Shown: positions 21,666 to 30,135, counted from the first letter of the stretch. The stretch is 36,807 bases of DNA from Bacteroidales bacterium (GCA_024398125.1 JAKSJO010000024.1:1-36807), one strand, 5' to 3'. Made by a program: numbers and translations. Notes: generated by a model not told the origin, from the letters alone.

Positions 21666-22814
21666 ATGAAGAAATCAATTCTTTCACTGGCTGCAATGGC
21701 AGCATTGATGGCAACGGCCATGTCTTGTCAGAGCACATCAGCCGAAACCGAATTTGAAAAGGATATAGAAGTCCTTCGCGAAGCAGTCGGCAACATCGGC
21801 ATGAGCGTCGCCGTCGTCAAAGACAACCAGATAATCTATACACATTCCTTCGGCTATGCTGACAAGGACGCGATGATTCCTGCAACAGACCAGACCCTGT
21901 ACAGGATTGCCTCGATATCCAAGTCTTTCACAGGAACTTCGATCATGCAGCTGCTCGAGCAGGGCAAGATATCTCTTGACATGGACGCGAGCGAGCTTGC
22001 AGGCTTCCCTATCAGAAATCCGAAGTATCCCGACACGGTCATCACAGTCGAAATGATGCTCTCCCACACATCGAGCATCAACGACTCCCAGGGTTATTTC
22101 AACTTCGACGGAATCAATCCGGCGACCAATCCGGACTACGCCAAGTGCTATAATGACTATGAGCCTGGAAAGGGTTATGAGTACTGCAATCTCAACTTCA
22201 ACCTCATGGGTTCATTCCTCGAGAAGCTCAGCGGCGAGAGATTCGACCAATATGTCGTGAATCATGTGCTCAAGCCACTTGATCTATATGGCGGCTACTG
22301 CGTGGATTCTCTCGATGTATCAAGATTCGCACACCTTTATGAATGGGACGGCAACGAATGGGAGGATGAGTACGAGGAGGCATACGAGCGCAGAAGCGAA
22401 AGGATCGCCAACTATCACCCTGGACTCGAAACAGCTGTATTTTCCCCTACCGGCGGCATGAAGATATCAGCTCCTGATCTTGCCAAGTACATGATCATGC
22501 ACATGAACTACGGAACAACTCCTGACGGTGTCAGAATCATCGGCGAAGACAGTTCAAAGAACATGCAGATTCCACGTTCCTCTGACGAGAACTACGGTCT
22601 GTCCCTCTGGGTTGAGGACACATATATTCCCGGCCTCAGCCTTGTCGGTCATACCGGTGGTGCTTACGGAATGCGCAGCGCTATGTTTTTCAATCCTGCC
22701 GAGAAATACGGTTTTGTCATCATCAGCAACGGTGCGAAGATCGAGGGAAATACCGGCGAAGACAATATTCTCCGTGGCTCGATCCAAAGGATGTATGAGT
22801 TTTTCATCAAATAA
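21666..22814 (+). CDS. AmpC-like serine hydrolase lipoprotein
   Basis: The 382-residue protein has a lipoprotein signal ending at Cys21 (ATAMSC) and a class C beta-lactamase/penicillin-binding fold. Its catalytic motifs are SxxK at Ser83-Lys86 (ASISKSF), YxN at Tyr173 (EYCNLN) and a KTG-like HTG at His329 (VGHTGG). The family also includes DD-carboxypeptidases, D-aminopeptidases and esterases. A lipid-anchored, HTG-bearing member is more likely a peptidase or esterase than a resistance enzyme. The gene stands between uvrD (71 bases upstream) and the convergent alkaline phosphatase gene. Confidence 0.9.
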   Translation: MKKSILSLAAMAALMATAMSCQSTSAETEFEKDIEVLREAVGNIGMSVAVVKDNQIIYTHSFGYADKDAMIPATDQTLYRIASISKSFTGTSIMQLLEQGKISLDMDASELAGFPIRNPKYPDTVITVEMMLSHTSSINDSQGYFNFDGINPATNPDYAKCYNDYEPGKGYEYCNLNFNLMGSFLEKLSGERFDQYVVNHVLKPLDLYGGYCVDSLDVSRFAHLYEWDGNEWEDEYEEAYERRSERIANYHPGLETAVFSPTGGMKISAPDLAKYMIMHMNYGTTPDGVRIIGEDSSKNMQIPRSSDENYGLSLWVEDTYIPGLSLVGHTGGAYGMRSAMFFNPAEKYGFVIISNGAKIEGNTGEDNILRGSIQRMYEFFIK

Positions 22815-22934
22815 GGGGGAGACGACTCCCCCTGTAACCCCTACGGCCTTTTCACCTTTCCGTATTTGTTCGTAAACTCACAAATACACGGCACGGCCGA
22901 TCCGCTGATGCGGATTCGCTTTCGCGAGAAATAA
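22815..22934. other. Hairpin-rich intergenic stretch
   Basis: Three inverted repeats follow the serine hydrolase gene: gggggag with ctccccc (22815-22821 and 22826-22832), gtatttgt with acaaatac (22862-22869 and 22880-22887), and atccgc with gcggat near 22900-22915. None is followed by a clear T-run. No reading frame of interest was seen. Confidence 0.4.
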
Positions 22935-22976
22935 AAGAGGCAGGTCATTTATTTGTCCTGCCTCTTCATTTTTTAT
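22935..22976. terminator. Bidirectional terminator
   Basis: A 10-base-pair stem (22935-22944 with 22957-22966, arms aagaggcagg and cctgcctctt) has a T-run on the plus side (22969-22974). An aaaa tract on the other side gives a T-run on the minus strand. It separates the convergent serine hydrolase and phosphatase genes and overlaps the phosphatase stop. Confidence 0.8.
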
Positions 22977-24379
22977 TTCTTGTAGCCAGCGACCTTTGCG
23001 ATGGTCTTTGGAACGTCGGTATTGTCCTGACAGCCGACGAATGATGAAGAGCCTGCGCCCTTGACGTAGAGACCTACAGGAGAGCCTGAGTGTGATCCGT
23101 GAGCCCAATTGTAGCCTGCACGCTTGTTGACGATATCGATAGCCTCAGATACGAGTCTGGTGCTGACAGAATAGAGAGTAACGACATTGCCTGGGCCTCT
23201 GTTGCTTGAAGTCTCCACAAACGAGGTAAGAAGAGCGCTTTCAGTAGCAGGATCGACTGGGATGCTGTCCCAGAGACCGAGATTCTCCTTGAGCCAAGCC
23301 TTTGTATCATCCCATGATGGTCTGCCCTTCTTAGACACTACGAATTCCTTGTACATGTCGTTGAGAACGACCTCTGACTTCTTCTGAGCGGCGAGAACTG
23401 CGGCAGACATTGCGTACTGACCTGAACCAAGCATGAGCGCGCCGGTCTCGTGATCTGCTGTGATGACGATAAGGGTCTCATTTGGATGCTGATTGTAGAA
23501 ATCGAGGACAACGTCGATGCTCTCGGCGAAATCATTGACCTCCTGGAATGTGCAGGCACCATCGTCATTGTGGGCAGCATAGTCAATCTTTCCACCCTCG
23601 ATCATGAAGAAGAAACCCTTCTTCGCATACTTTGCATAAAGGTTGTCGATGCCGGCCTGAACGAAGTCTGCAAGCTTGGTCTCACCTGGCTTGCGGTCGA
23701 TGGCATACTTGAGCTCTGTGTCCTTAGGATCAGCGCTGAATGCGATCACGCGCTCCTTATGTGATGCTGCGTTCTTGAGCTCTTCTCCACGGAGAATGGT
23801 GATGCCTGCATCCTTTGCAAGGCCTTCGAGATACTGTGAGTTATGACCTGTCTTCTTCTCCTCATTGAGGAAACCTGCGCCGGCAGCAAAGTCCATCTTG
23901 GATGCGATGAGCTGTTCTGCAAGCTTTTCATACTCGCTTCTTGAAGCAGCATGTGCATAGAAAGCGGCTGGAGTAGCGTGGTTGACACCTACTGAAGTAG
24001 CGACACCTGTACCGAAGCCGGCTGCCTTTGCCCACTCTGCGATATTTGAAAGAGGATTCTTGTCAACATCGACACCCATTGCGTCGTTGTAGGTCTTGGT
24101 TCCGGTTGAAAGTGCTGTACCTCCAGCTGCTGAATCGGTCACAAGTGAAGATGCTGAATGAGTGGTAACGAAGCCCTTGACAGGGAACTGAGTGAAGTTG
24201 ATCACTGCCGGACCTGCTGAATTGGCAACGTTATAGATCTGGGTTCCATAGACCTGGTTGATGCCCATGCCGTCTCCGATCATGTAAAAGACGTACTTTG
24301 GCTGTCCGGTCTTTGCAGCGACTGACAGGGAAACGAGAATCAGTACGGCTGCGAAAATGTTCTTTAAGGTATTTCTCAT
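22973..24379 (-). CDS. phoA: Periplasmic alkaline phosphatase
   Basis: This 468-residue exported enzyme (signal peptide to about residue 22) hydrolyses phosphate monoesters. The metal and catalytic residues are visible: Asp36 in MIGDGMG, the phospho-acceptor Ser83 in VTDSAAGGTALSTG, then VGVNHATPAAFYAH, FFMIEGGKIDYAAH, ITADHETGAL and the late His in WAHGSHSGSPV. The arrangement is that of the alkaline phosphatase family common in Bacteroidota. The gene sits downstream of the proC-like gene on the same strand, but a terminator separates them. A near-consensus -7 element TATCTTGC lies in the gap. No clear Pho box was seen. Confidence 0.93.
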   Translation of the reverse strand: MRNTLKNIFAAVLILVSLSVAAKTGQPKYVFYMIGDGMGINQVYGTQIYNVANSAGPAVINFTQFPVKGFVTTHSASSLVTDSAAGGTALSTGTKTYNDAMGVDVDKNPLSNIAEWAKAAGFGTGVATSVGVNHATPAAFYAHAASRSEYEKLAEQLIASKMDFAAGAGFLNEEKKTGHNSQYLEGLAKDAGITILRGEELKNAASHKERVIAFSADPKDTELKYAIDRKPGETKLADFVQAGIDNLYAKYAKKGFFFMIEGGKIDYAAHNDDGACTFQEVNDFAESIDVVLDFYNQHPNETLIVITADHETGALMLGSGQYAMSAAVLAAQKKSEVVLNDMYKEFVVSKKGRPSWDDTKAWLKENLGLWDSIPVDPATESALLTSFVETSSNRGPGNVVTLYSVSTRLVSEAIDIVNKRAGYNWAHGSHSGSPVGLYVKGAGSSSFVGCQDNTDVPKTIAKVAGYKK

Positions 24380-24411
24380 ATTACGATGGTTATATTGGCT
24401 GCAAGATAGTC

Positions 24412-24440
24412 AAAAAAATTGGCGTACGGGGCCAGGCCCC
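24412..24440 (-). terminator. Terminator after the proC-like gene
   Basis: On the minus strand, GGGGC and GCCCC (24436-24440 with 24428-24432) form a GC-only stem with a 3-base loop. A run of seven T residues (24412-24418) follows after a 9-base spacer. Confidence 0.6.
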
Positions 24441-24441
24441 A

Positions 24442-25215
24442 TTACTTTTTGTTGAGACGATCCATTACCTTCTGGAGGGCATCGGTCCACGGGGTGTATC
24501 CGTCAGCCTTGAGAATGGATTTGAGCGCCATTTCGTTGAGACCGCCTGGAGTCATCTCGTATGCGAGTTCCTTCAAGTCAGCCCCGTCAAAGGCGCGAGC
24601 CTTGATGTCAAGTGCTTCGTAGAAGGCCGTCATGTAGTCTGTAGAAGTCCTGCGGCTCAGTCCTTGTCTCATGCCGAATTCAACTGTCTCATGAACGAGC
24701 ATATAGTAGGCGCTCATGAGACCTGTCAGGCCGGAGATTACTGAAAGCTCGCTTTCCTTCCCCACCGCGATCAGGTTGCCCAGAGGGGCGAACAGGCGGT
24801 CGATTTCTTCGTCTTCAGGGAAGTATGCGATAGGGCCGACATGCATCGCTGCAAACGGAAGCGGCACCATGCGCCAGATCTTTTCAACCTTGCCCGTCAT
24901 GGCCTGGACATTCTCGATGGAGTGGTCGCTCATGATGGACAAGATTTTCTGTTCGGGACGGAACTTTACGTCCTTCAGGATCTCTTCAGCCATCCTGGGG
25001 ATAAGGCAGAGAAACACCATCTCGCTGCTGTCAACGACCTCCTGGTTGCTTCCGCAGACGGTTATCATGTCCGGATAGGCAGCCTTGAGGGCCGCAGCCT
25101 TCTCCGCATTGCGAGGAGAAAGATAGAAATGAATCTCTGTTTTGTTTTCCGCCGTACAGAAGCCATTAACCAGCGCCGAAGCGATTATTCCAGTACCAAG
25201 TACTCCAATATTCAT
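24442..25215 (-). CDS. proC: Pyrroline-5-carboxylate reductase-like protein
   Basis: The 257-residue protein has an N-terminal Rossmann fold with GVLGTGIIASALV (G-x-G-x-x-A) at residues 4-16. A basic residue later in FYLSPRNAEKAAAL is the usual NADP contact. The helical dimerisation domain of the ProC family follows (GLTGLMSAYYMLVHETVEFG). ProC makes proline from pyrroline-5-carboxylate in the cytoplasm. The second domain is divergent from textbook ProC, lacking the usual GSGPAYVF sequence, so a related imine reductase is possible. The start at 25215 places the Rossmann motif at the N-terminus; an ATG at 25224 would add three residues. It is divergent from the sigma factor gene. Confidence 0.65.
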   Translation of the reverse strand: MNIGVLGTGIIASALVNGFCTAENKTEIHFYLSPRNAEKAAALKAAYPDMITVCGSNQEVVDSSEMVFLCLIPRMAEEILKDVKFRPEQKILSIMSDHSIENVQAMTGKVEKIWRMVPLPFAAMHVGPIAYFPEDEEIDRLFAPLGNLIAVGKESELSVISGLTGLMSAYYMLVHETVEFGMRQGLSRRTSTDYMTAFYEALDIKARAFDGADLKELAYEMTPGGLNEMALKSILKADGYTPWTDALQKVMDRLNKK

Positions 25216-25260
25216 ATAAATCAAGTTCTATAATGGATCAAACCGATATCGGGGGAATCT

Positions 25261-25345
25261 TGGAATGATCTCTGACCCATTCCACAAATGTAACAACTAT
25301 TCGCCTTTATTTGACGGATTCCGGGAAATACTGTGTTTATATTTG
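25261..25345 (+). promoter_or_regulatory. Control region of the ECF sigma operon
   Basis: Three elements are stacked. The inverted repeat TGGAATG-N10-CATTCCA occupies 25261-25284. TGTAACA at 25289-25295 contains the AAC core often seen in ECF-dependent -35 elements. TATATTTG at 25338-25345 is an exact housekeeping -7 element. This fits a basal promoter plus an autoregulated one, but the ECF promoter is only a guess. Confidence 0.45.
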
Positions 25346-25362
25346 CAGCCAAAGCCAAAACT

Positions 25363-25926
25363 GTGATCGAGCTGTTGGATGAAAAAAGATTAGCCGAACT
25401 CTGTTCCGAGCATGACAGAAAGGCGGAAGAGGAACTGTATACACGGTATGCAGGGAGGCTTTTTGCGCTCTGCCTTCGATACAGCAGCAATCCCGACGAC
25501 GCCAAGGACTTGATGCAGGATGCTTTGATCAAGGCGCTGAACAGCATCGGGTCGTACAGATACCGCGGCAACGGTTCGCTGTACGCATGGATCAAGAGGA
25601 TAACGGTCAACATGGCCATCAACAGGATAACCCGCCAGAAGATCCACTTCATCCCATTTGACGTTTTCAGGATGGACAGAGCCGACGACACGGATGACGA
25701 TTCTGCCGAGATGGTACCGGAAAAAGTTCTGCTGAAGATGATATCTGAACTATCCCCGATGAAACGGGCTGTTTTCAACATGTTCTGCATCGATGGCTAT
25801 TCCCACATGGAAATCGCACAGCAGCTCGGAATAACCGAGAACGGTTCAGCCAGCATCCTGTCAAAAGCAAAGGCACAGCTCAAGAGACAGATTAAAGACT
25901 ACATCAGGAAATCGGAATTGCAATGA
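25363..25926 (+). CDS. ECF-type RNA polymerase sigma factor
   Basis: The protein is about 187 residues from the GTG at 25363. A GTG at 25333 would place the TATATTTG promoter inside the gene and is unlikely. Region sigma-2 is seen as YTRYAGRLFALCLRYSSNPDDAKDLMQDALIKAL with the following GSLYAWIKRITVNMAINR. Region sigma-4 is LSPMKRAVFNMFCIDGYSHMEIAQQLGITENGSASILSKAKAQL, an HTH that reads the -35 element. Sigma-1.1 and sigma-3 are absent, as expected for ECF factors. The stop overlaps the next ATG (ATGA), so the sigma factor and the barrel-bearing partner are co-translated. The partner is its likely anti-sigma factor. Confidence 0.93.
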   Translation: MIELLDEKRLAELCSEHDRKAEEELYTRYAGRLFALCLRYSSNPDDAKDLMQDALIKALNSIGSYRYRGNGSLYAWIKRITVNMAINRITRQKIHFIPFDVFRMDRADDTDDDSAEMVPEKVLLKMISELSPMKRAVFNMFCIDGYSHMEIAQQLGITENGSASILSKAKAQLKRQIKDYIRKSELQ

Positions 25927-27149
25927 AACGCTTTGAAGACATAGTCAAAGATAAACTGGAGACGTTCGAAGAAACGCTTCCGGAAACCGAGCTTGCCGAT
26001 TTCATGGCAAGACTTGATGAGTCACGTTCTTCATCAGCTCCAAGTCCGGCCAGGAAGAGCCGCCGCAGCATCTGGAACATCGCGACTCCTGCCGTTGCCG
26101 CCAGTCTGCTTGCAGTTTTTGTACTGACCAGACCGCAAGGTACGGAAGGTAATCTAGCCAATAATGAGCCTATGGCAGTCAACGAGTCTGTTGCAATCAT
26201 TGAAGAATCCGAGCCTATTGAACTGTTGGCTCAGGCTGATATTGCCGTCAATAAAGCATCTGACACTGATTCTATCGTGGATTCAATCGCTGAAGAAACC
26301 ACACCTGATTCTGCGCCTGAAGTGGCTCCATTTATTGATTCGGATAGTGTTTCCGGGGAAGCCGATGACAGCCAGATGGATTCGTCAACATCAAATGACG
26401 GTCCGTCGATCTTCGATACGGAAGACATTAAATCAGCTGGCAGCTATTCTGATAATCAGATATATATCAATGTCGTCAAGGGCGCGGCAAGCGCTATCAG
26501 CACAGTATCCCTGGTTACAGTCATGAGCTCGGTCGGAGGCTTCTTCACCCGCGATTATTCTTGTGACATAGGAGATCTCGGCCAACGTCCCGACGATCCA
26601 CCATACTCTGGCACTCCAGGAGAACAATATCCCGACGATCTCCCGAGCTACCCTGGCGAATTGGGTCCTGGTTACCCTTGGCCTAGGTTGGTCAAAGATT
26701 ATTTGCCTTTGACAATCGGCGCAAGTCTTCGCTGGAATTTTGCGGACCGACTGTCATTAACCACCGGTCTGGACTATAGCCGCTACAAGTCTGTTTATGA
26801 GACAAAGGGTAGGACTTTTGATCTGACAAGAGCGAGTGTCGGCATTCCTGTAAGGGTTGACTATTCCTTTGTCCGATCCAGGTTGATTGACCTTTATCTT
26901 GGTGTCGGCGGATCTGCCGAATGCTTTGTGTCAATTAATGTTGACGGTAGGAAGTCAAGTGAGGCCGGGCTGCTGATATCTGCTCAGGCTGCGAGTGGCA
27001 TGCAGGTAAATATTACAAAACACATCGGCGCCTACGTCGAGCCACGACTGACCTGGGTTCTTCCATCAGTCTTATATGATGACGACCCGTTCAGAAGAGA
27101 TCATCCCCTTTTCTTGAAACTGGCAAGCGGCATTAGGTATTCCTTTTAA
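25923..27149 (+). CDS. Probable dual-membrane-spanning anti-sigma factor
   Basis: The 408-residue protein has four parts. Residues 1-45 are a charged cytoplasmic region that could bind the sigma factor. RKSRR and a single hydrophobic helix (about 44-68) look like an inner-membrane anchor. Residues about 70-255 are acidic, low in order and rich in Ser, Asp and Pro, with repeated PDD/YPG motifs, long enough to cross the periplasm. From about 257 alternating strands (TIGASLRWNFADRLSLTTGL) end in IRYSF, a barrel-type C-terminus. This matches the Dma anti-sigma design described in Bacteroides thetaiotaomicron, in which one polypeptide spans both membranes. A second hydrophobic stretch near residues 184-205 is unexplained. 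No zinc anti-sigma motif is present. Confidence 0.8.
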   Translation: MKRFEDIVKDKLETFEETLPETELADFMARLDESRSSSAPSPARKSRRSIWNIATPAVAASLLAVFVLTRPQGTEGNLANNEPMAVNESVAIIEESEPIELLAQADIAVNKASDTDSIVDSIAEETTPDSAPEVAPFIDSDSVSGEADDSQMDSSTSNDGPSIFDTEDIKSAGSYSDNQIYINVVKGAASAISTVSLVTVMSSVGGFFTRDYSCDIGDLGQRPDDPPYSGTPGEQYPDDLPSYPGELGPGYPWPRLVKDYLPLTIGASLRWNFADRLSLTTGLDYSRYKSVYETKGRTFDLTRASVGIPVRVDYSFVRSRLIDLYLGVGGSAECFVSINVDGRKSSEAGLLISAQAASGMQVNITKHIGAYVEPRLTWVLPSVLYDDDPFRRDHPLFLKLASGIRYSF

Positions 27150-27286
27150 ATCTTTTTCATACATTTGTTACAAACCAACAATTGTAGCACTATGATTAAT
27201 GCTGTCATACTTTTCGCTGCACCACTTTACAGTTCTTATCATTGTTCCGTTCGTTTCTGACAAAGATAAGAAATCCAAAAGACTAA

Positions 27287-27994
27287 TCAGTCGCGACTGG
27301 TATCGGAGTCAAGGGCGTTGGAGTTCGTGGCGGTGAGGGCAATCCAGTCGATGCTTTCGGAGTCGGTAAAGATGTCGAACCGGACTGTGCCGCGAAAGAG
27401 GATCCCTGTATTGCTGATGCTGGCGCCGTACGCCGAGGTCTCATAAAGTCTGTCGACTGACTCGACACAAAGCGGGTTGCTCATGATGAAAGCACCATTC
27501 TGGGTATACAGCCTGGTCTGCATTGCATTGTGTTTATCGACAATACCATCGAACGACACGGCCATTTCAGCAAGGAATCCATTTTCATCGTAGATCGGCT
27601 CGATTGAAATGCCATCAGATCTCGTCCATGTCTTGCCATCCGAAGACAGATTCCAGCCGCTTCCCCATTTATTTGAAGACAATGGAAGTCCCAATGTATA
27701 TACCTCGTCAATTACCGGTCCGAAAAAGATATCATCCGCCTTCAGCCTGATTTTACCGGATGCGTTATACTTCTCCATCAACTCTGACTTCGCTGCTTCG
27801 TCTGCGACCTGATACTCATCGATAAAAAGGTATGCAGCCAGCTCATATGCCGGCAGAACAAGGCTTGAACAGAGCTTGCTTTCCGCATATTCAGTGAGCG
27901 ATTCCGACGTCACAGCGTTATCACGCCCGTTTTTAACGACACAGCCCGTTAATATCAGTATTACAATCAATAAAACAAATATGTTCTGCTTCAT
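27287..27994 (-). CDS. Lipoprotein of unknown function
   Basis: The 235-residue protein has a long hydrophobic signal and a lipobox ending LTGC at Cys18. The mature part is mixed alpha/beta without a domain I recognise. It has a helix-rich first third (ESLTEYAESKLCSSLVLPAYELAAYLF) and a beta-rich rest (FGPVIDEVYTLGLPLSSNKWG and following). The gene begins 12 bases after the barrel protein gene on the same strand, so they are an operon. It runs convergently toward the anti-sigma gene. It may partner the barrel protein at the outer membrane; that is inference only. Confidence 0.75.
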   Translation of the reverse strand: MKQNIFVLLIVILILTGCVVKNGRDNAVTSESLTEYAESKLCSSLVLPAYELAAYLFIDEYQVADEAAKSELMEKYNASGKIRLKADDIFFGPVIDEVYTLGLPLSSNKWGSGWNLSSDGKTWTRSDGISIEPIYDENGFLAEMAVSFDGIVDKHNAMQTRLYTQNGAFIMSNPLCVESVDRLYETSAYGASISNTGILFRGTVRFDIFTDSESIDWIALTATNSNALDSDTSRD

Positions 27995-28006
27995 AACAAA
28001 AATGTT

Positions 28007-28645
28007 TTATAGTCTTACACCAATGCCTACCATGCCTCCGAAGTACTGGGTACCGAGGCCGATTTCAGCAGTTCCATAGATCTTGCCGCCAAAGCGCAAA
28101 CCGAACGGGACAAGCTGTACCGCCGGGATTAAATCGTAATCCTTTTTGTACTTGACAGTCGTTTCGCCGTTAACCGTAATCGAAGTATGATGGCTGTCGG
28201 TAATGACGCCTAGACCGAGATTGACTGAAGAATAGAAATTGAACCTCGGTCTGTTAAGGTACTTGAATCTGAGGCCGGACATGAGCTGTACAGTCCCGTC
28301 TATGTCGCAATGGGTGTCGTTTGTAAGGATGCTGGAATGGTTCTGCCAAAGCAGATTTGTCGATAGGGTCAGCGGGACAGAGAGCCACTTCTTGACAGGC
28401 AAATCGCCAATCACTGCCATTGCGCCGGTCGACTTCATGTCCGAATAAGCGTCCCTGTAGATTGAACCAAGTGTGGGTCGCTCAAGAGCATAATCCCAAG
28501 AGAGACCAATACCGCCGAAGATGATATCCTCGACAAGCGGCCAGCCACCAAGATTGACGCTCAGACTGAATCCAGAGTCCTCCTGGGCAGCCGATTTAAC
28601 GCTCATCGCCATAATGAGTGCTATCAAACAAATAAGTCTTTTCAT
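28007..28645 (-). CDS. Small outer-membrane beta-barrel protein
   Basis: The 212-residue protein has a signal peptide (MKRLICLIALIMAMSVKSAA, cleaved before QEDSG). Alternating hydrophobic strands follow, such as FSLSVNLGGW, FNFYSSVNLGLGV and IYGTAEIGLGTQYFGGMVGIGVRL. Its size suits an 8-stranded OmpX/OmpA-like barrel, although it ends in Leu rather than Phe. A TATTTTTG -7 element lies on the minus strand at 28724-28731, leaving a leader of about 75 bases. It is co-transcribed with the lipoprotein gene downstream. The function is unknown. Confidence 0.75.
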   Translation of the reverse strand: MKRLICLIALIMAMSVKSAAQEDSGFSLSVNLGGWPLVEDIIFGGIGLSWDYALERPTLGSIYRDAYSDMKSTGAMAVIGDLPVKKWLSVPLTLSTNLLWQNHSSILTNDTHCDIDGTVQLMSGLRFKYLNRPRFNFYSSVNLGLGVITDSHHTSITVNGETTVKYKKDYDLIPAVQLVPFGLRFGGKIYGTAEIGLGTQYFGGMVGIGVRL

Positions 28646-28783
28646 CGTCTGATAATCTATTTCACACTATATAACGCACTGAAAAGCGAATCCTTGCATC
28701 ATGTAAAAAAGTTTTTCGTGTATCAAAAATACTAAAAAAGTCCAAAATGTGAATCAAAGAGGCAAGAGCCCCTGAGACAAGCA

Positions 28784-28814
28784 CTTGATTCATTTTAGGA
28801 AAACTCTATATTTG
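28784..28814 (+). promoter_or_regulatory. Bacteroidota-type promoter of the Smr gene
   Basis: TTG at 28785-28787, a 19-base spacer and TATATTTG at 28807-28814 give one of the best matches to the Bacteroidota -33/-7 consensus in the window. The start codon lies 21 bases after the -7 element. Confidence 0.7.
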
Positions 28815-28835
28815 TCACTTCAACAATCAACACTG

Positions 28836-29504
28836 ATGGAAGGATTCAACGATTTCAGCGCATTGAAAGGTCTCAAGAAGGAGCTTGAGAAGCAGGAAAA
28901 GTCTACGACGGATAACTCCAAGGAACAGAAGCAGCGCAGCCACGTCGTCGTGCATAAGACCAAGGAACAGCATGCAGGAGAACAGAAGGCTCGTGAGTTG
29001 GGCCTCAAGCCGGGTTGCACTGTGACGCTGATGGACTCCAACGACCGCGGAATCCTCCGTCATGTCCATAAAGACCACGTCGAGATAGAGCTGGACGGTC
29101 TTATGATAACCGCAGGTTTCAGGGACTTTGTCGTCAACAATCCTGAAGAAGACCGGGAGCTGCTGAGGCGCTCTGGAACCAGTAAGAAGAAAAAAGATTT
29201 AGAACAAATCCAGTCCCAGTCGCAAGCAGGAAGTCCATCAGAAGTAACCCTGGACCTGCACATAGAACGCATTCCAGGCGGCTATGATGCCCCGAAAGGC
29301 TTTGAGCTGGAATTCCAGATGGAGTATTTCAAGCGCGTCCTCCGCGACAAGATGAAACACCGCGGTCTTAGGATCAATGTCGTCCATGGAGTCGGAGACG
29401 GTGTTCTCCGCGACGCGATCAGAAAAGAGATCGACGAAGTATACGCCCTTCGATGCTCCTGGAGTCCAGGCATTGCCGGCGTTACCGTCATAACAGTAAA
29501 ATGA
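28836..29504 (+). CDS. Smr-domain protein
   Basis: The 222-residue protein has a charged N-terminus with EKQEKSTTDNSKEQKQR, then a small beta-rich middle domain (GLKPGCTVTLMDSNDRG to MITAGFRDFVV). A C-terminal Smr domain follows, with VTLDLHIER and the signature VVHGVGDGVLRDAI. Smr domains are nucleases or nucleic-acid-binding modules first seen at the end of MutS2. Here the domain is free-standing, in the DUF2027-like layout common in Bacteroidota. It may act on branched DNA or on RNA of stalled ribosomes, in the cytoplasm. The start is the first ATG after the promoter at 28784-28814. Confidence 0.88.
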   Translation: MEGFNDFSALKGLKKELEKQEKSTTDNSKEQKQRSHVVVHKTKEQHAGEQKARELGLKPGCTVTLMDSNDRGILRHVHKDHVEIELDGLMITAGFRDFVVNNPEEDRELLRRSGTSKKKKDLEQIQSQSQAGSPSEVTLDLHIERIPGGYDAPKGFELEFQMEYFKRVLRDKMKHRGLRINVVHGVGDGVLRDAIRKEIDEVYALRCSWSPGIAGVTVITVK

Positions 29505-29547
29505 CGCGAGGGGGATCAGTCCCAACGCAACAAGAATAGAAGAGCCC

Positions 29548-30135
29548 ATGCCAATACACCTACTGCCAGAATTGCTGCTATACATCGTGATGGTCGGATA
29601 CACACCCGGTCCGGGCAACCTGTATGCACTGTCGTGCTCGCTGAAATATGGAAGAAAAGCCGCTTTGAAAATGTGGTATGGCATGCTTTGCGGCTTCTTG
29701 ATCTCGGTCACCACTGTCGCCATCGCGACCCACCTGCTCGGCACAGTCATGGGCGAATACGTCGTCTGGCTCAAATACTTCGGAGCCGCCTACATCCTCT
29801 GGCTCAGCTGGAAAATCTTCAAGAGCAAAGGTCTCGCGGAGAACGACGCGAAGACATGTTCCTTTACTTCAGGTATGATAGTCCAACTGACTAATGCCAA
29901 GATGATTCTCTTTGACTTGACGGTCTTCTCAATCTTCGTACTGCCCTACTCCAACCGCCTTGTCGACCTGCTCGTCGTGAGCTATATCCTTACCATCGCA
30001 GGACCTATGGCAAACCTTGTATGGCTGCTCGCCGGCGGCTGGATGCGCAGATGGTTCACCAACTTCAAGAAAACGACCGATACCGTCATGGCCGTCCTTC
30101 TCGCCCTCTGCGCCATCGCTCTCTGTTTCGCATAA
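29548..30135 (+). CDS. LysE/RhtB-family amino-acid exporter
   Basis: The 195-residue membrane protein has about six transmembrane helices. It starts with the family signature GYTPGPGNLYALSCSLKYGRKAA (residues about 17-39). The middle segment YVVWLKYFGAAYILWLSWKIF and the later MIVQLTNAKMILFDLTVFSIF, with the Asn-x-Lys motif of LysE transporters, also fit. Members export amino acids or their derivatives; the substrate cannot be told. It begins 43 bases after the Smr gene and could share its transcript. It converges on the YolD-like gene with only 10 bases between the stops. Confidence 0.9.
   Translation: MPIHLLPELLLYIVMVGYTPGPGNLYALSCSLKYGRKAALKMWYGMLCGFLISVTTVAIATHLLGTVMGEYVVWLKYFGAAYILWLSWKIFKSKGLAENDAKTCSFTSGMIVQLTNAKMILFDLTVFSIFVLPYSNRLVDLLVVSYILTIAGPMANLVWLLAGGWMRRWFTNFKKTTDTVMAVLLALCAIALCFA

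Noticed and set aside
27281-27296. Palindrome CAGTCGCGACTG at the stop of the lipoprotein gene
   Set aside because: It is a 12-base palindrome without a loop or T-run, so it is a poor hairpin and probably chance.
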